A stretch of 64,000 nt of DNA from Streptomyces aurantiacus (GCF_027107535.1 NZ_CP114283.1:5146001-5210000), one strand, 5' to 3'. Numbered from the stretch's first letter, positions 17,081-26,217 are shown. The notes: generated by a model from the sequence alone, not told the origin. A program made the numbers and translations.

Positions 17081-17373
17081 CCCCGACAAGCAAGGAGAAG
17101 CTCCTCCCGCCAAGCAGCGCTGCGAGACGCCCGGCCCTTCCGCGAGCGCAGCAGCCGCGACCACGACGGCGGACGTACGCATGCGCGGTCCCGGCGGCCT
17201 GTTCGTCCATGACCGTCGCGGCCGATTCTCGGCGGGCAGCCGAGGATCGGAACCGACGTGCTTCACCGGTCCGCTCTCGCCCCCCACAGCGCTCCCGGCT
17301 GATCCACCGGCCGCGCGAGCTCCACTTCCCGCTCGACATCACAACAGAGTCACGGCGATGCGCTTGGAGCACG
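17081..17373. other. No gene recognised
   Basis: About 290 bases between the coiled-coil protein and the SDR gene. Overlapping frames on both strands show no family resemblance. Confidence 0.4.
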
Positions 17374-18093
17374 CTATTGAGCGCGGTCGTGGTGGCCGGC
17401 GGAGTGAGCGAGGGCGCTGGGGGTTCGGCAGCCGACGATTGCCGGGGCCTCCTGGACGAGGGTGTCATTGGTGAGCGCTTCCACCATGAACAGCGCGAAG
17501 TCCACCCGGCGCGTCAGGTTGCTGGCCAGTACCGGGTCGCCCACGTGCCGGCTCCATACGGGCAGGCCCTGGCTTTCGCCCTCCTTGAGAGTGCTGCCGC
17601 GCACAACGGTCCACCGGGTGTCGCTGGCGAACACCCGTCGGCACGCCTCCACTTGGTCGTCGATCTCGACGGCGCGGACGAGCTTGGCCAGCACGGCGGC
17701 GATCCGGACGCCCATGATGAACATCCGGGAGTACTTGTCCTTGCCGTCACGCGTGATATGCCATCCGCAGGAGAAGACCAGGCGTGCGCCCGGCCGTGCG
17801 TGGTCGAGCACCGCCTGGGCCGTGCCCGACGCGTACTGCTGCACCCCCCAGGGCGCCAGCACCGTCAACACCCCGTCGCACCCGGCGACCGCCCGCCGGA
17901 TCACCTCCGGGTCGTTCGTGGGGCCGGGGACGACGGTCATCCGGCCTTCGAACGCGGCCAGCTTCGGCACGCTGTCCTCCCGGCACACGCCGACCACCTC
18001 GTAGCCGCGTTCCAGTGCGTGCCCGACCATGTACTGCCCGAGCTTCCCCGAAGCTCCGACGATGCAGACCTTCTTCGCACGATCCGTGCTCAT
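17374..18093 (-). CDS. NAD(P)H-binding atypical short-chain dehydrogenase
   Basis: A 239-aa Rossmann-fold protein. The N-terminus VCIVGASGKLGQYMVGHAL carries the dinucleotide-binding GASGxxG motif, followed by VPGPTNDPEVIRRAVAGCDG as in NmrA/NAD-binding-10 proteins. The catalytic role is unclear, because atypical SDRs include both reductases and redox sensors. The start at 18093 has AAGGG upstream. It is divergent from a TetR gene with two operators between them and is probably its target. Confidence 0.82.
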   Translation of the reverse strand: MSTDRAKKVCIVGASGKLGQYMVGHALERGYEVVGVCREDSVPKLAAFEGRMTVVPGPTNDPEVIRRAVAGCDGVLTVLAPWGVQQYASGTAQAVLDHARPGARLVFSCGWHITRDGKDKYSRMFIMGVRIAAVLAKLVRAVEIDDQVEACRRVFASDTRWTVVRGSTLKEGESQGLPVWSRHVGDPVLASNLTRRVDFALFMVEALTNDTLVQEAPAIVGCRTPSALAHSAGHHDRAQ

Positions 18094-18119
18094 GTCGCAG
18101 CCCTTCACCGACCGGCCTA

Positions 18120-18157
18120 CCTTATGTTGTAAGGCAAGGTAGCCTTATGCTGTAAGG
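18120..18157. promoter_or_regulatory. Twin TetR operators CCTTATGYTGTAAGG
   Basis: CCTTATGTTGTAAGG at 18120-18134 and CCTTATGCTGTAAGG at 18143-18157 differ at one base. Each is a dyad (CCTTA-N5-TAAGG), and they are spaced 23 bases centre to centre, on nearly the same face of the helix. They lie between the divergent SDR and TetR starts and are the obvious binding sites for the regulator. Confidence 0.85.
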
Positions 18158-18174
18158 CGGTCAAGGGGAGCGGA

Positions 18175-18870
18175 ATGGAGGGGCGGATGAGCGAGGGAGG
18201 CAAGAGCCGACGCAGGGCGTCGGCGCGCACACCACTCAGTCGCGAGCGCGTGATTCGTACGGCGGTGGCGGTGGCGGACGAGAAGGGGTCGGCCGCGCTC
18301 ACCATGCGGGCCATTGCCGAACCGCTGGGAGTCGAGGCGATGTCGCTCTATCACCATGTGGCGGGCAGGGAGGACATCCTCGACGGCATGGTGGACGCAG
18401 TGTTCGGCGAGATCGACCTGCCGCCGCGCGACACGGACTGGAAAAGCGCCATGCGGCACCGCGCGGTCTCCGCCCGTGCCGCCCTCCGGCGCCACCCGTG
18501 GGCCATCGGCCTGATGGACTCCCGCTCCCAGCCCGGCCCGGCGACCCTGCGCCACCACGACGCCGTCATCGGGGCGTGGCGCGCCGGAGGGTTCTCCCTC
18601 CCGATGACCGCGCACGCCCTCTCACTGATCGACAGTTACCTGTACGGCTTCGTGCTCCAGGAGCTGAGCCTGCCCTTCACAGGCTCGGCGGAGTTGGACG
18701 AGGTTGCGGGCGCCATCCTGCGCGAGATGCCCGCCGACGCCTATCCCCACCTGACCGAGCTGGCCACCGAGCACGTACTCAAGCCCGGCTACGACTACGC
18801 CGACGAGTTCGTCTTCGGCCTCACCCTCATCCTCGACGCCCTCCACCCGGACGAGACGGCGGGCAACTAG
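18175..18870 (+). CDS. TetR/AcrR family regulator (TetR_C_1 type)
   Basis: A 231-aa repressor. After a basic N-terminus comes the helix-turn-helix: [37 protein letters not shown]. The C-terminal ligand domain resembles that of TetR itself ([15 protein letters not shown], and a late [13 protein letters not shown] helix). ATG 18175 has AAGGGGAG 4 bases upstream; ATG 18187 is the alternative. It should autoregulate and control the divergent SDR. Confidence 0.88.
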   Translation: MEGRMSEGGKSRRRASARTPLSRERVIRTAVAVADEKGSAALTMRAIAEPLGVEAMSLYHHVAGREDILDGMVDAVFGEIDLPPRDTDWKSAMRHRAVSARAALRRHPWAIGLMDSRSQPGPATLRHHDAVIGAWRAGGFSLPMTAHALSLIDSYLYGFVLQELSLPFTGSAELDEVAGAILREMPADAYPHLTELATEHVLKPGYDYADEFVFGLTLILDALHPDETAGN

Positions 18871-18929
18871 GCGCCAGTAGTTGATCGTTAGTCGGTGTGT
18901 TACTTCCACTGCTGTGCGTCAGTTCCTCG

Positions 18930-19103
18930 GGGCCCGAAGAACTTCCAAGCCCTCGAAGCCGGCATCCAGGCCTGGGTCAAAGACGGAACGAAGACCCCAA
19001 GCCGCTCATCCGGGCCAAGACAGCAGAAGAGATCCTCGACTCCCTCGCCCGCTTCTGCCGACGGATCTTCGGCGCGGACACTGGAGGGTCAATCGCCGTG
19101 TAA
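18930..19103 (+). pseudogene. IS630-family transposase C-terminal fragment
   Basis: Two adjacent frames give the typical C-terminal end of an IS630 transposase: FQALEAGIQAWVKD in one, then NEDPKPLIRAKTAEEILD and SLARFCRRIFGA in another. A frameshift separates them and nothing upstream remains. It is unrelated to the intact IS630 at 22.5 kb as far as these residues show. Confidence 0.65.
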
Positions 19104-19194
19104 GCGCGGGCGGTTGAAGATGTGGCGGCAGGGAAGGGATGTCACGGACTTCTGAGGCGACAACGATGTCAACGATCTCGGATGGAGGATCCAC

Positions 19195-21885
19195 GTGCTC
19201 AGATCCCCACGCACGTCGCCAGGCGGATCGCACCAGACCCTGATTCCCGCCTGTCTCACCCTGCTGCTCAGCGCTCTGCTTGCCCTAGGCACCCTCGCCG
19301 CACCGGCGCACGCCGCCGACCGTGACGCAGGGAGCTGGACCGTGCACCAGCCCGGCAGCCGACAGGGTGGCATCAGTGCCGTCGTCCGTCTCGATGCCAC
19401 CAACGGGGCACTGACCCTGGCCGCCCGAAACGGCATCACCACGGTGCTTGAACCCGCTCCGATAGGCATCGTCACCGACGACGCCGGCCTCACCTCGGGC
19501 CTCACCTTCACCTCCAGCAGCACCCGGCAGGTGGCCGAGCGCTACACCATGACCACGGGCAAGCAGCTGCGCCGCACCGCTCGGATGACCGAGACCCGGT
19601 TCTCGTTCACCGGCGAAGGCGGGGCCCGGCTCGACCTGCTCGTCCGGGTGGCCGACGACGGCATCGCCTACCGCTACCTGCTGTCCGGCAAGGGCGAGGT
19701 CACCGTTGAGCGCGAAGCGTCCGCGTTCCGGCTCCCCGACGCCGCACGCGCCTGGCTCTCCCCGTACACGCCCAACTACGAGGGCGTCTACAAACCCGCC
19801 ACCGCGGCCGACGCCGTCAGCGGCTCCTACGCCTACCCCTCCCTCTTCCAGGTCGGCGACACGTACGCCCTGCTCACCGAGTCCGACGTCGACGGGCGCT
19901 ACGCCGCGAGCCACCTGGTACACGAGAAGGGCAGCGGTCGCTACGACGTCCGGCTGGCCGACGGCGCCGCAGTCGCCTCCACCGGGCCGCTCGCCACGCC
20001 CTGGCGGGCCGCCGTCCTCGGTGACCTCGCCACCATCACCGAGTCCACCCTGGTCGACGATCTCGCACCGGCCTCCCGTATCGAGGACACCTCCTGGATC
20101 CGGCCCGGCAAGGTCGCCTGGTCCTGGCTGGACGGCTTCGCCCCCGCCCAGCGCAGCCTCGCCACCCAGCAGCGCTTCGTCGACTACAGCGCGGCGCACG
20201 GCTGGCCGTACACCCTCGTCGACGACGGCTGGAAAACCACGAACTGGATGCCCCAGTTGATCGACTACGCCCGTCAGCGGGGCGTGGGCGTGCTGCTGTG
20301 GGTGCACTGGACCGACCTGGACACGGCGGCGGAACGGGCCGAGTTCCTGCCCCGCGTGAAGAAGTGGGGCGCGGCCGGACTGAAGATCGACTTCATGGAC
20401 TCCGACTCACAGGAACGGTTCCGCTGGTACGACGACATCCTGCGGGACACCGCACGCGAGAAGCTGCTCGTCAACTTCCACGGGGCGACGCTGCCCAAAG
20501 GCATCCAGCGGACCTGGCCGCACGTGATGACGCTGGAGGCAGTTTACGGCGCCGAGTACGGCACCGTCCCCGCATCCGGGGTGGCCACCCTGCCCTTCAC
20601 CCGCAACGTCGTCGGCTCGATGGACTACACCCCGATGGCCTTCCAGTTCGGCAACCGCACCATCTCCGACGCCGCGGAGCTCGGTCTGTCCGTGGTCTTC
20701 GAGTCCGGCCTCCAGCACTTCGCCGGGTCGATACGCGCCTATCAGGACCGCCCGGAACTCGAACGGTTCCTGGAGCAGGTCCCCGCCGTGTGGGACGAGT
20801 CGCGACTGCTGTCCGGCCGGCCTGGGGAAGGCGCGACGTTCGCCCGTCGCCATGACGACCGCTGGTTCCTCGGAGGTGTCAGTGCGGGGCCGGCCGAGAC
20901 CCAGGACGTGTCCCTGGACTTCCTCGGAGGCGGACGCTGGTTGGTGGAGGTCGTGCGGGACGGTGACGACGGGCTGGTCCGTGAGCGGCGGATCGTCACC
21001 CGCCGCGACACCCTGCGTGTGCCGACCGCGGAACACGGCGGCTTCGCCGCACTCGTATGCCGGGCCACCGAGGGACGGCGGACCTGCGACCGGCCTGTGA
21101 CCCGTCTGCCGCTGACCTCGCTGACGGTGGACCCGGCCCGGGCCGAAGTGGACACGGGCGCGTCCGTCGACGTCTCCGGACGGTTGGCGCTCGAGCAGTC
21201 CGGGCCGGCCACGGATGTCTCGCTGTCCCTGGACGCCCCCGAAGGCTGGAAGGTGAAGGGCGACGACCTCCGGGCCGACGAACTGCCCACGGGAGGCGAC
21301 CTGTCGGGCAAGTGGACCGTCAGCGTGCCACAGGACGCTCGGGTGGGCGGTCATGACGTGGTCGTGTCCGCCGAGTACCGCTCACCGGGCCGGCCGGGCG
21401 CCGGTGTGCTCCGGGTCGAGCGCACGGTGCGGGTGTTCGTGTCGCCCCCGGACGTCGATCACGTCAGCAACCTCCCGTTCGCGTCCGAACGCAACGGCTG
21501 GGGGCCGGTCGAACGAGACCTGTCCAACGGTGAACAGGCCGCCCTGGACGGCGGGTTCCTGAGCATCCGGGGCACCACCTACGACAAGGGGATCGGGATG
21601 CACGCCGACGGAGAGGTCGTCGTCGAACTCGGCGGCGCCTACCGGACGTTCACCGCCGTCGTGGGCGTGGACGATGAAGTCGGCGGCAGGGGCAGCGTGG
21701 CCTTCGAGGTCTTCGCTGACGGCGCCTCCGTGGCCACCACCGGCGTGCTCTCCGGCGCTGACGCGGCCCGCACCGTCGAGGTGGACGTCACCGGCGTCCG
21801 GAAGCTGACCCTGCGCGTTACGGACGGCGGCGACGGTGTCGACCACGACCACGCCGACTGGGCGGACGCGCGCCTGACAGCGTAG
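19195..21885 (+). CDS. Secreted glycoside hydrolase family 97 with NEW3 and NPCBM domains
   Basis: GH97 enzymes release terminal alpha-galactose or alpha-glucose from polysaccharides. The 896-aa protein starts at a GTG with GGAGG close upstream. Domains in order: signal peptide (1 to about 40, ending APAHA), GH97 N-terminal beta domain (about 45-290), (beta/alpha)8 catalytic domain (about 295-560), a short C-terminal GH97 domain, an NEW3-like beta domain (about 640-750), and an NPCBM carbohydrate-binding domain (about 755-896; SIRGTTYDKGIGMHA). The barrel has Asp in GLKIDFMDSDSQ, the nucleophile position of the retaining alpha-galactosidase branch, and Glu in LEAVYGAEYG as likely acid/base. 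I therefore favour a retaining alpha-galactosidase. It is intact and acts outside the cell. Confidence 0.9.
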   Translation: MLRSPRTSPGGSHQTLIPACLTLLLSALLALGTLAAPAHAADRDAGSWTVHQPGSRQGGISAVVRLDATNGALTLAARNGITTVLEPAPIGIVTDDAGLTSGLTFTSSSTRQVAERYTMTTGKQLRRTARMTETRFSFTGEGGARLDLLVRVADDGIAYRYLLSGKGEVTVEREASAFRLPDAARAWLSPYTPNYEGVYKPATAADAVSGSYAYPSLFQVGDTYALLTESDVDGRYAASHLVHEKGSGRYDVRLADGAAVASTGPLATPWRAAVLGDLATITESTLVDDLAPASRIEDTSWIRPGKVAWSWLDGFAPAQRSLATQQRFVDYSAAHGWPYTLVDDGWKTTNWMPQLIDYARQRGVGVLLWVHWTDLDTAAERAEFLPRVKKWGAAGLKIDFMDSDSQERFRWYDDILRDTAREKLLVNFHGATLPKGIQRTWPHVMTLEAVYGAEYGTVPASGVATLPFTRNVVGSMDYTPMAFQFGNRTISDAAELGLSVVFESGLQHFAGSIRAYQDRPELERFLEQVPAVWDESRLLSGRPGEGATFARRHDDRWFLGGVSAGPAETQDVSLDFLGGGRWLVEVVRDGDDGLVRERRIVTRRDTLRVPTAEHGGFAALVCRATEGRRTCDRPVTRLPLTSLTVDPARAEVDTGASVDVSGRLALEQSGPATDVSLSLDAPEGWKVKGDDLRADELPTGGDLSGKWTVSVPQDARVGGHDVVVSAEYRSPGRPGAGVLRVERTVRVFVSPPDVDHVSNLPFASERNGWGPVERDLSNGEQAALDGGFLSIRGTTYDKGIGMHADGEVVVELGGAYRTFTAVVGVDDEVGGRGSVAFEVFADGASVATTGVLSGADAARTVEVDVTGVRKLTLRVTDGGDGVDHDHADWADARLTA

Positions 21886-21917
21886 GCGGGCGCCCGGCGC
21901 ACGTCAGGAAAGGCAGT

Positions 21918-21949
21918 GTGCCGGCCCGCCCCGGGTGGCGGGCCGGCAC
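21918..21949 (+). terminator. Strong hairpin after the GH97 gene
   Basis: GTGCCGGCCCGCC at 21918-21930 pairs perfectly with GGCGGGCCGGCAC at 21937-21949 around a six-base loop. It starts 32 bases after the GH97 stop. No T-run follows, which is common in Streptomyces terminators. Confidence 0.8.
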
Positions 21950-22450
21950 GTACGCCCGGCGGCCGTGCCGGCAGCGGGGCCATGGCTCTTTGGTCTGGCC
22001 GCCCTCCTGGCCGACCGTCCCGTGGAACTGCTGGGCCGGGCGAGTTCGACTGACAGATCGGCCGTTGAAGAGGTCGATGAGTCCGAACGGTGCACGCTCT
22101 CCGAGGCAGAGGCACCGATGCGGTCCAAATGATCGAGGAGGGGCGGAACCGCGAGGACGTGGGTACGCAGCAGGCTGCGTCGTAACGGGCACTGGCCACG
22201 GCGCAGTTCACGATCATCGCCACGGGGTCGCAGCACTGCCTGACCATGCGGACATGGCCGCTGCCGCGACCTGGTCAAGTTCCGGGTCGGCGAGACTGGG
22301 TCGCGGTCAGCGAGCGCAGTACCAACGACTTTCCTGCCCGGCGGTGCATCAAGCAACCAACGGTTCGCTTGTTTCGGGGCTGCGCGCGTTGTTCGGTGCC
22401 AGGCCGTTCAGCAAGCTTGTGGCGGCCTCGCTCTGGGGAGACTCAGCCGC
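21950..22450. other. No gene recognised, 500 bases
   Basis: Reading frames on both strands are short or of low complexity and I recognise no family. The end contains GGGGAG about 9 bases before the ATG at 22451, the ribosome site of the interrupted membrane-protein gene. Confidence 0.4.
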
Positions 22451-22517
22451 ATGCGACTCATGAGCAACGACGAACTCCTCCACCGCGAGGCAACGTGGTT
22501 GCGGAATGTCGCTTCTA
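22451..22517 (+). pseudogene. Membrane-protein gene, 5' exon-like piece before the IS630 insertion
   Basis: ATG 22451 opens 22 codons (MRLMSNDELLHREATWLRNV and on) that end at the TA where the IS630 element is inserted. Joining base 22517 to base 23677 (removing the element and one TA copy) restores one continuous frame reading ...NVASRTRRYAQAFPDLDD... into the downstream part. The original gene therefore had about 419 codons and was intact before the insertion. Confidence 0.8.
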
Positions 22518-23674
22518 CTGATCTTTTCGTAAGTTCGGTGGGTGGGGTGGCTGTGTGGGTGGGAGGCTGTCGGGGTGGCTTATCAACCTTCCCTTTCGGT
22601 TGTCGGCTCCTCCCTTCCTCCGTTGTCGCGGCCTCAGTTGGCGGAGGCACGTCGTGTTCGGGCAGTCGAGTTGTTCGAGGACAGCGTTTCGAATGCGGAG
22701 ATCGCGAGGGCGGTAGGGGTGTGTGCCGAGAGTGTGCGGCGTTGGCGGCGTGTGTGGGAGCAAGGCGGTGCTTCGGCCCTGCGGCGACGGGCAGCTACCG
22801 GACGCCCACCCAAGCTGAACGACGCCCAGGTCGAGATGGTCCGGGCCGCGTTGGAGCAAGGTGCCCAGGCTCATGGTTTCGAGGCCGACCTGTGGACTTT
22901 GGAGCGAGTCGGCGCGGTCGTCACCCGGGCAACGGGGGTGGTGTTGTCGAGGACATCGGTGTGGCGGCTGCTGACGGGTCGGCTCGGATGGAGCCTGCAA
23001 CGGCCCGAGCGGCGGGCGGTCGAGCGGGACGATGCGGAGATCGCCCGGTGGATCGCGCACGAGTGGCCGCGCATCAAAAAGGGGCAGTGAACACACGTGC
23101 CTGGATCGTCTTCCTCGACGAATCAGGCGTCTCTCTGCTCCCGCAGATCCGCCGCACCTACGCCCCCCGAGGGCGAACTCCGCTCCTGCGGCACCGCCTG
23201 AACTGGAAGCGCGCGTCGATGGCCGGGGCCTTGGGCTACCACTCCACCGATCCCGATCGCGGGGCTCGCCTGTGCTTCCACCTCAAGCCCGGCAGCTACG
23301 ACACCACCGGACGCATCGAGGTCCTGCAGCAGATGAAGGTGTTCTACCGCGGCGAGCGGGTGGTCCTGGTCTGGGACGGCCTGTCCGCCCACTGGAGCCG
23401 GGCGATGCGAGCCTGGGTCGCCGAACAGGACTGGCTCACCCTGGAACGATTACCCGCCTACGCTCCCGAGCTGAACCCGGTGGAACTGCTGTGGTCCTCG
23501 CTCAAGAAACGTGAACTCGCCAACCTCGCCGGCGACCACCTCGCCGATGTCGCCGACGCCACCGAGCAAGGCATCCACCGCATCAACGCCAACCCCCGAC
23601 TGCCATGGTCATTCCTGGCCCATACCGGCCTGACCATCGGCCCACCACACCCACCGAACTTACGAAAAGATCAG
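22518..23674 (+). mobile_element. Intact IS630-family insertion sequence, 1,157 bp
   Basis: Terminal inverted repeats start CTGATCTTTTCGTAAGTTCG at 22518 and are repeated in reverse at 23655-23674; the identity continues through GTGGGTG. The element is flanked by the dinucleotide TA on both sides (22516-22517 and 23675-23676), the IS630/Tc1 target duplication. It holds two overlapping ORFs joined by a probable -1 frameshift. Confidence 0.93.
22542..23090 (+). CDS. IS630 transposase, first ORF (DNA-binding part)
   Basis: This 182-aa frame contains the paired helix-turn-helix region that binds the element ends: LFEDSVSNAEIARAVGVCAE followed by SVRRWRRVWEQGGASAL, then a second HTH around SRTSVWRLLTGRLGW. 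The true start may be a later GTG. It ends WPRIKKGQ at a TGA just after a run of A residues (ATCAAAAAGGGG near 23075-23086). A -1 slip there leads straight into the catalytic ORF, as in other two-frame IS630 elements. Confidence 0.85.
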   Translation: MGWLCGWEAVGVAYQPSLSVVGSSLPPLSRPQLAEARRVRAVELFEDSVSNAEIARAVGVCAESVRRWRRVWEQGGASALRRRAATGRPPKLNDAQVEMVRAALEQGAQAHGFEADLWTLERVGAVVTRATGVVLSRTSVWRLLTGRLGWSLQRPERRAVERDDAEIARWIAHEWPRIKKGQ

Positions 23675-23677
23675 TAG
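23083..23677 (+). CDS. IS630 transposase, second ORF (DDE catalytic domain)
   Basis: The catalytic half, produced by -1 frameshifting from the first ORF. The DDE residues are Asp in IVFLDESGVSLLPQ, Asp in VLVWDGLSAHWS and Glu in PELNPVELLWSSLKK. Start given is the approximate entry point after the A-run. The stop codon TAG at 23675-23677 is not encoded by the element itself: it is made from the duplicated TA plus a G of the host gene. Confidence 0.85.
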
Positions 23678-24869
23678 GACCCGCCGGTATGCCCAGGCGT
23701 TTCCCGATCTCGACGACGGAGAACGCCGCAGGGTCCAGTCGGCTGTGCTGCACGCCTGGATCCGCAACCGCTACCCGGTCAGCCTGCAGTTCGTGACCAA
23801 CTACGTAGCCACCGTTGTCACAGCAGTCGGCATGGCGGCTGCAACTGCCACTGCCGGTGTGGTAGCCGCAGTGTTCGCGACGGGCACCGGCGGATCCGTC
23901 CGCGCGCCGTGGTGGCTCTTTCCCACAGCGACCTGGGCCGCCATCTGCCTCAGCGCCCTCCTCGTTGCCCGCAACGACCTGCGTGAGATCGTTTCTCTCT
24001 TCCGTCGACTCGGCCTCCGAGGCTTGCTCTGGCGCGTCACACACCCGCAGATTGCCTACTGGTTCGTACCGGGAATGGTGCTAGCCACTGGCGCCGTCGC
24101 TGCTGCAGCCTTGTGGCTGACCATTGAGACCGCGCTGTCCGCCCCGCCGGGCCAGCAGTTGCTCACTGCTGCGGCAGGGCTGTTCGGTGCGATCCTGGGC
24201 CTACAAGTGGGCCGCTGGATCCGCATAGTGCAAGAACTCCTCAGTCGCAGATATCGGCAACCTCAACGGCCCCGTCCCCTCGACGCTGTACTGGTCGAAC
24301 TCACGGCTGCCACATCCGCGTGTTTCCAAGGGCGGGCCCAGTGGTGGAACCCGCGAAACATCAAGATGGTCAGGGCTCGACTTGCGGTCGCAACCGAAGC
24401 CGCCAACGACACCTCAGCCATTCGACGCAGAACCTCAATCACGGAAGTCGCGGCAAGGCGCCAGGCGAGACAGTTCCACGCAGCTCTGGCAGAACTGATC
24501 CGACGCCACGACCGCGCAATCGTTCAGGTGCGCACTGCCCAGGAGTACGACGCCATCACGGCCTCACTGCGTTTGGGTGTCCTCGCCCTCGCAGCGGGTG
24601 ACCTGGCGGCCCTCATGCAGCACAGTGCGGCCGAGCCGCCGACGTCCCGGGCCGCCCGGCTCGTGCGCCGTACTGGCTCCAGCCTCGTCCTCGTGGCGTT
24701 CGCTGTGGTCATCCCGCTGCTACCCGGAGTGGACAGCGCCACCGGCGGAGGCGTTCGCGTCCTCCTGCTCATGACGGCCGCACTCGCCCTCACCCCGGCC
24801 AGCGACAGCGCCTCCAGCTCCATCCGATCCGCGCTCGAACGAACCTTGTTCACCAAGGGCACCCCATGA
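23677..24869 (+). pseudogene. Multi-pass membrane protein, 3' part of the IS630-interrupted gene
   Basis: Continuation of the gene begun at 22451. It is not a family I recognise. Predicted membrane helices (counting from the CTG/GTG near 23745) lie at about residues 23-48, 56-76, 104-126, 133-152, 310-330 and 336-352, with a basic cytosolic segment of about 150 residues in the middle (CFQGRAQWWNPRNIKMVRAR, ITEVAARRQARQFHAALAEL). A GTG or CTG near 23745 could restart translation, so a truncated product is possible. No neighbour reveals its role. Confidence 0.6.
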
Positions 24870-25317
24870 TCGTCCCCGCCAGAGCGAAGTACCGGAGCGC
24901 GCCAGGAAGGATCCTCAGAGCTCCTCCGACACTCGGGACAGTCGGTCCAGCTGAAGCAGCAGGGAGCTCTTCGCCGAGAGGCGACCAATCTCCACGACCC
25001 GCCGCACACAGCCGCAGCTGATCTCCCCCGTCCAGCTGTGGCTTCGGCCGGTCTGCGCCTGGGCACCATGCGGCCGACTCGTACGTCACGGACTCAGGCG
25101 GAAACCCAAGAGCCACCTCCCGCCAAGACGGCCAGTCCGGCCTCGTCGCCGGCCAGGTCCCAACGGAGCATCGTGCCCACCCACTGCGCGGCATACGTCC
25201 AGCGCACCGCATCGTCGAGGGCCGACGGGAGCCCTTCGGCCGGGTCCTGGCCGGAGAACGCCCGCGTGCGAAGGACACCTCGCTGCCAGAGAGTCTGTCT
25301 CCACAGTTGTGACTCCT
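24870..25317. other. Stretch with one possible leftward gene fragment
   Basis: No complete gene. On the minus strand at about 25094-25260 a frame reads DPAEGLPSALDDAVRWTYAA and then QWVGTMLRWDLAGDEAGLAV, which has coding-like composition but no recognised family and no clear start. The rest shows nothing. Confidence 0.35.
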
Positions 25318-25337
25318 CCCCCGCGTGAACGCGGGGG
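25318..25337 (-). ncRNA. GC-rich hairpin downstream of TnpB (possible omega-RNA / right-end structure)
   Basis: CCCCCGCGT at 25318-25326 pairs with ACGCGGGGG at 25329-25337 around a two-base loop. It lies 8 bases beyond the TnpB stop on the TnpB strand. IS200/IS605-type elements have hairpins at this position that serve as the transposon right end and as the 3' part of the guide (omega) RNA. The assignment is by position and structure only. Confidence 0.45.
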
Positions 25338-25344
25338 CTTCTCG

Positions 25345-26178
25345 CTATGCCGGGTTGGCGTCGCGACGGACCAGCCCGGCCCGTAGAACGTTCAGGGCGC
25401 CCACCGTGTCCGCGTGCGCCGAGTGGCCGCACGAGACGCAGTGGAACTTCTCCTGGGTGGGCCGGTTCTCCGCTGAGACGTGCCCGCATTCGGGACAGGT
25501 CCGGGAGGTGTTGCGGGGGTCCGCGGCGATCACTTCCCGTCCGGCGCTTTCAGCCTTGGCGTGCAGGATCGTCAGGAACACCCCCCATCCGGCATCCGAG
25601 ATCGAGTGGTTGAGTCCGGCTTTCGCGGCGGCCCCGTTCGGCAGGAACGCGCCCGGCTGTTCGGGGTCGGGCTTCGGCTTGGGGGCCTGGACCATGTTGC
25701 GGATCTTGAGGTCTTCGTACGCGACATCGTGTTCGCGGACCAGGCCCGAGGCGGTCTTGTGTGCGTGGTCGAGCCGCTGACGGCGGACCTTGCGGTGCAG
25801 GTCGGCAACGTTCCGGACGGCACGGCGGTGGTTGGCGGTCCGCTCGTCGCGCCGGACTCGCGGGAACCTGGCGAGGGCTTGCTGTGCGGCTTCCAGCTTC
25901 GCGGCGGCCTTGCGCCCGTGACGCGGGTTGGGAACGAACTCGCCGTTGGAATCGGCGAGGAAGGTGGCTATGCCCATGTCGACGCCGGCCACGCTGCCCG
26001 TCCTGGGCAGCGGCTCGGGCTGTGCCTGCCCGGCAGTGAGCACTACGTACCAGCGCTTGCCCTCGCGCTTGACGGACACGGTCTTGACCCTGCCGACCAC
26101 CGGCCGGTGCGACGGCTCTTGTGAGCCCTCGCCGTATTTCAGGGGGATTCCCGCGCTGCTCTGCCAGCGGCAGAACAC
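25345..26178 (-). CDS. tnpB: TnpB-like RNA-guided nuclease (IS200/IS605 OrfB), N-terminally truncated
   Basis: TnpB proteins are RNA-guided DNA nucleases, ancestors of Cas12. This 277-aa frame has the RuvC Asp in VAGVDMGIATFLAD, the Glu in VAYEDLKIRNM, the zinc ribbon CPECGH...CVSCGH and the final Asp in HADTVGALNVL. All catalytic residues and the zinc finger are therefore intact. About 100-120 N-terminal residues found in full-length TnpB (HTH and wedge/REC region) are absent; the similarity starts near residue 15. No TnpA is present. It is probably an inactive remnant. Confidence 0.85.
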   Translation of the reverse strand: MFCRWQSSAGIPLKYGEGSQEPSHRPVVGRVKTVSVKREGKRWYVVLTAGQAQPEPLPRTGSVAGVDMGIATFLADSNGEFVPNPRHGRKAAAKLEAAQQALARFPRVRRDERTANHRRAVRNVADLHRKVRRQRLDHAHKTASGLVREHDVAYEDLKIRNMVQAPKPKPDPEQPGAFLPNGAAAKAGLNHSISDAGWGVFLTILHAKAESAGREVIAADPRNTSRTCPECGHVSAENRPTQEKFHCVSCGHSAHADTVGALNVLRAGLVRRDANPA

Positions 26179-26217
26179 CGGCCGGATCGGGCTCGACGAT
26201 CACTACAGTCCAGTCTC

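Noticed and set aside
15872..17287. 471-codon leftward ORF
   Set aside because: Shadow of the rightward coiled-coil protein gene, which has ATGA coupling.
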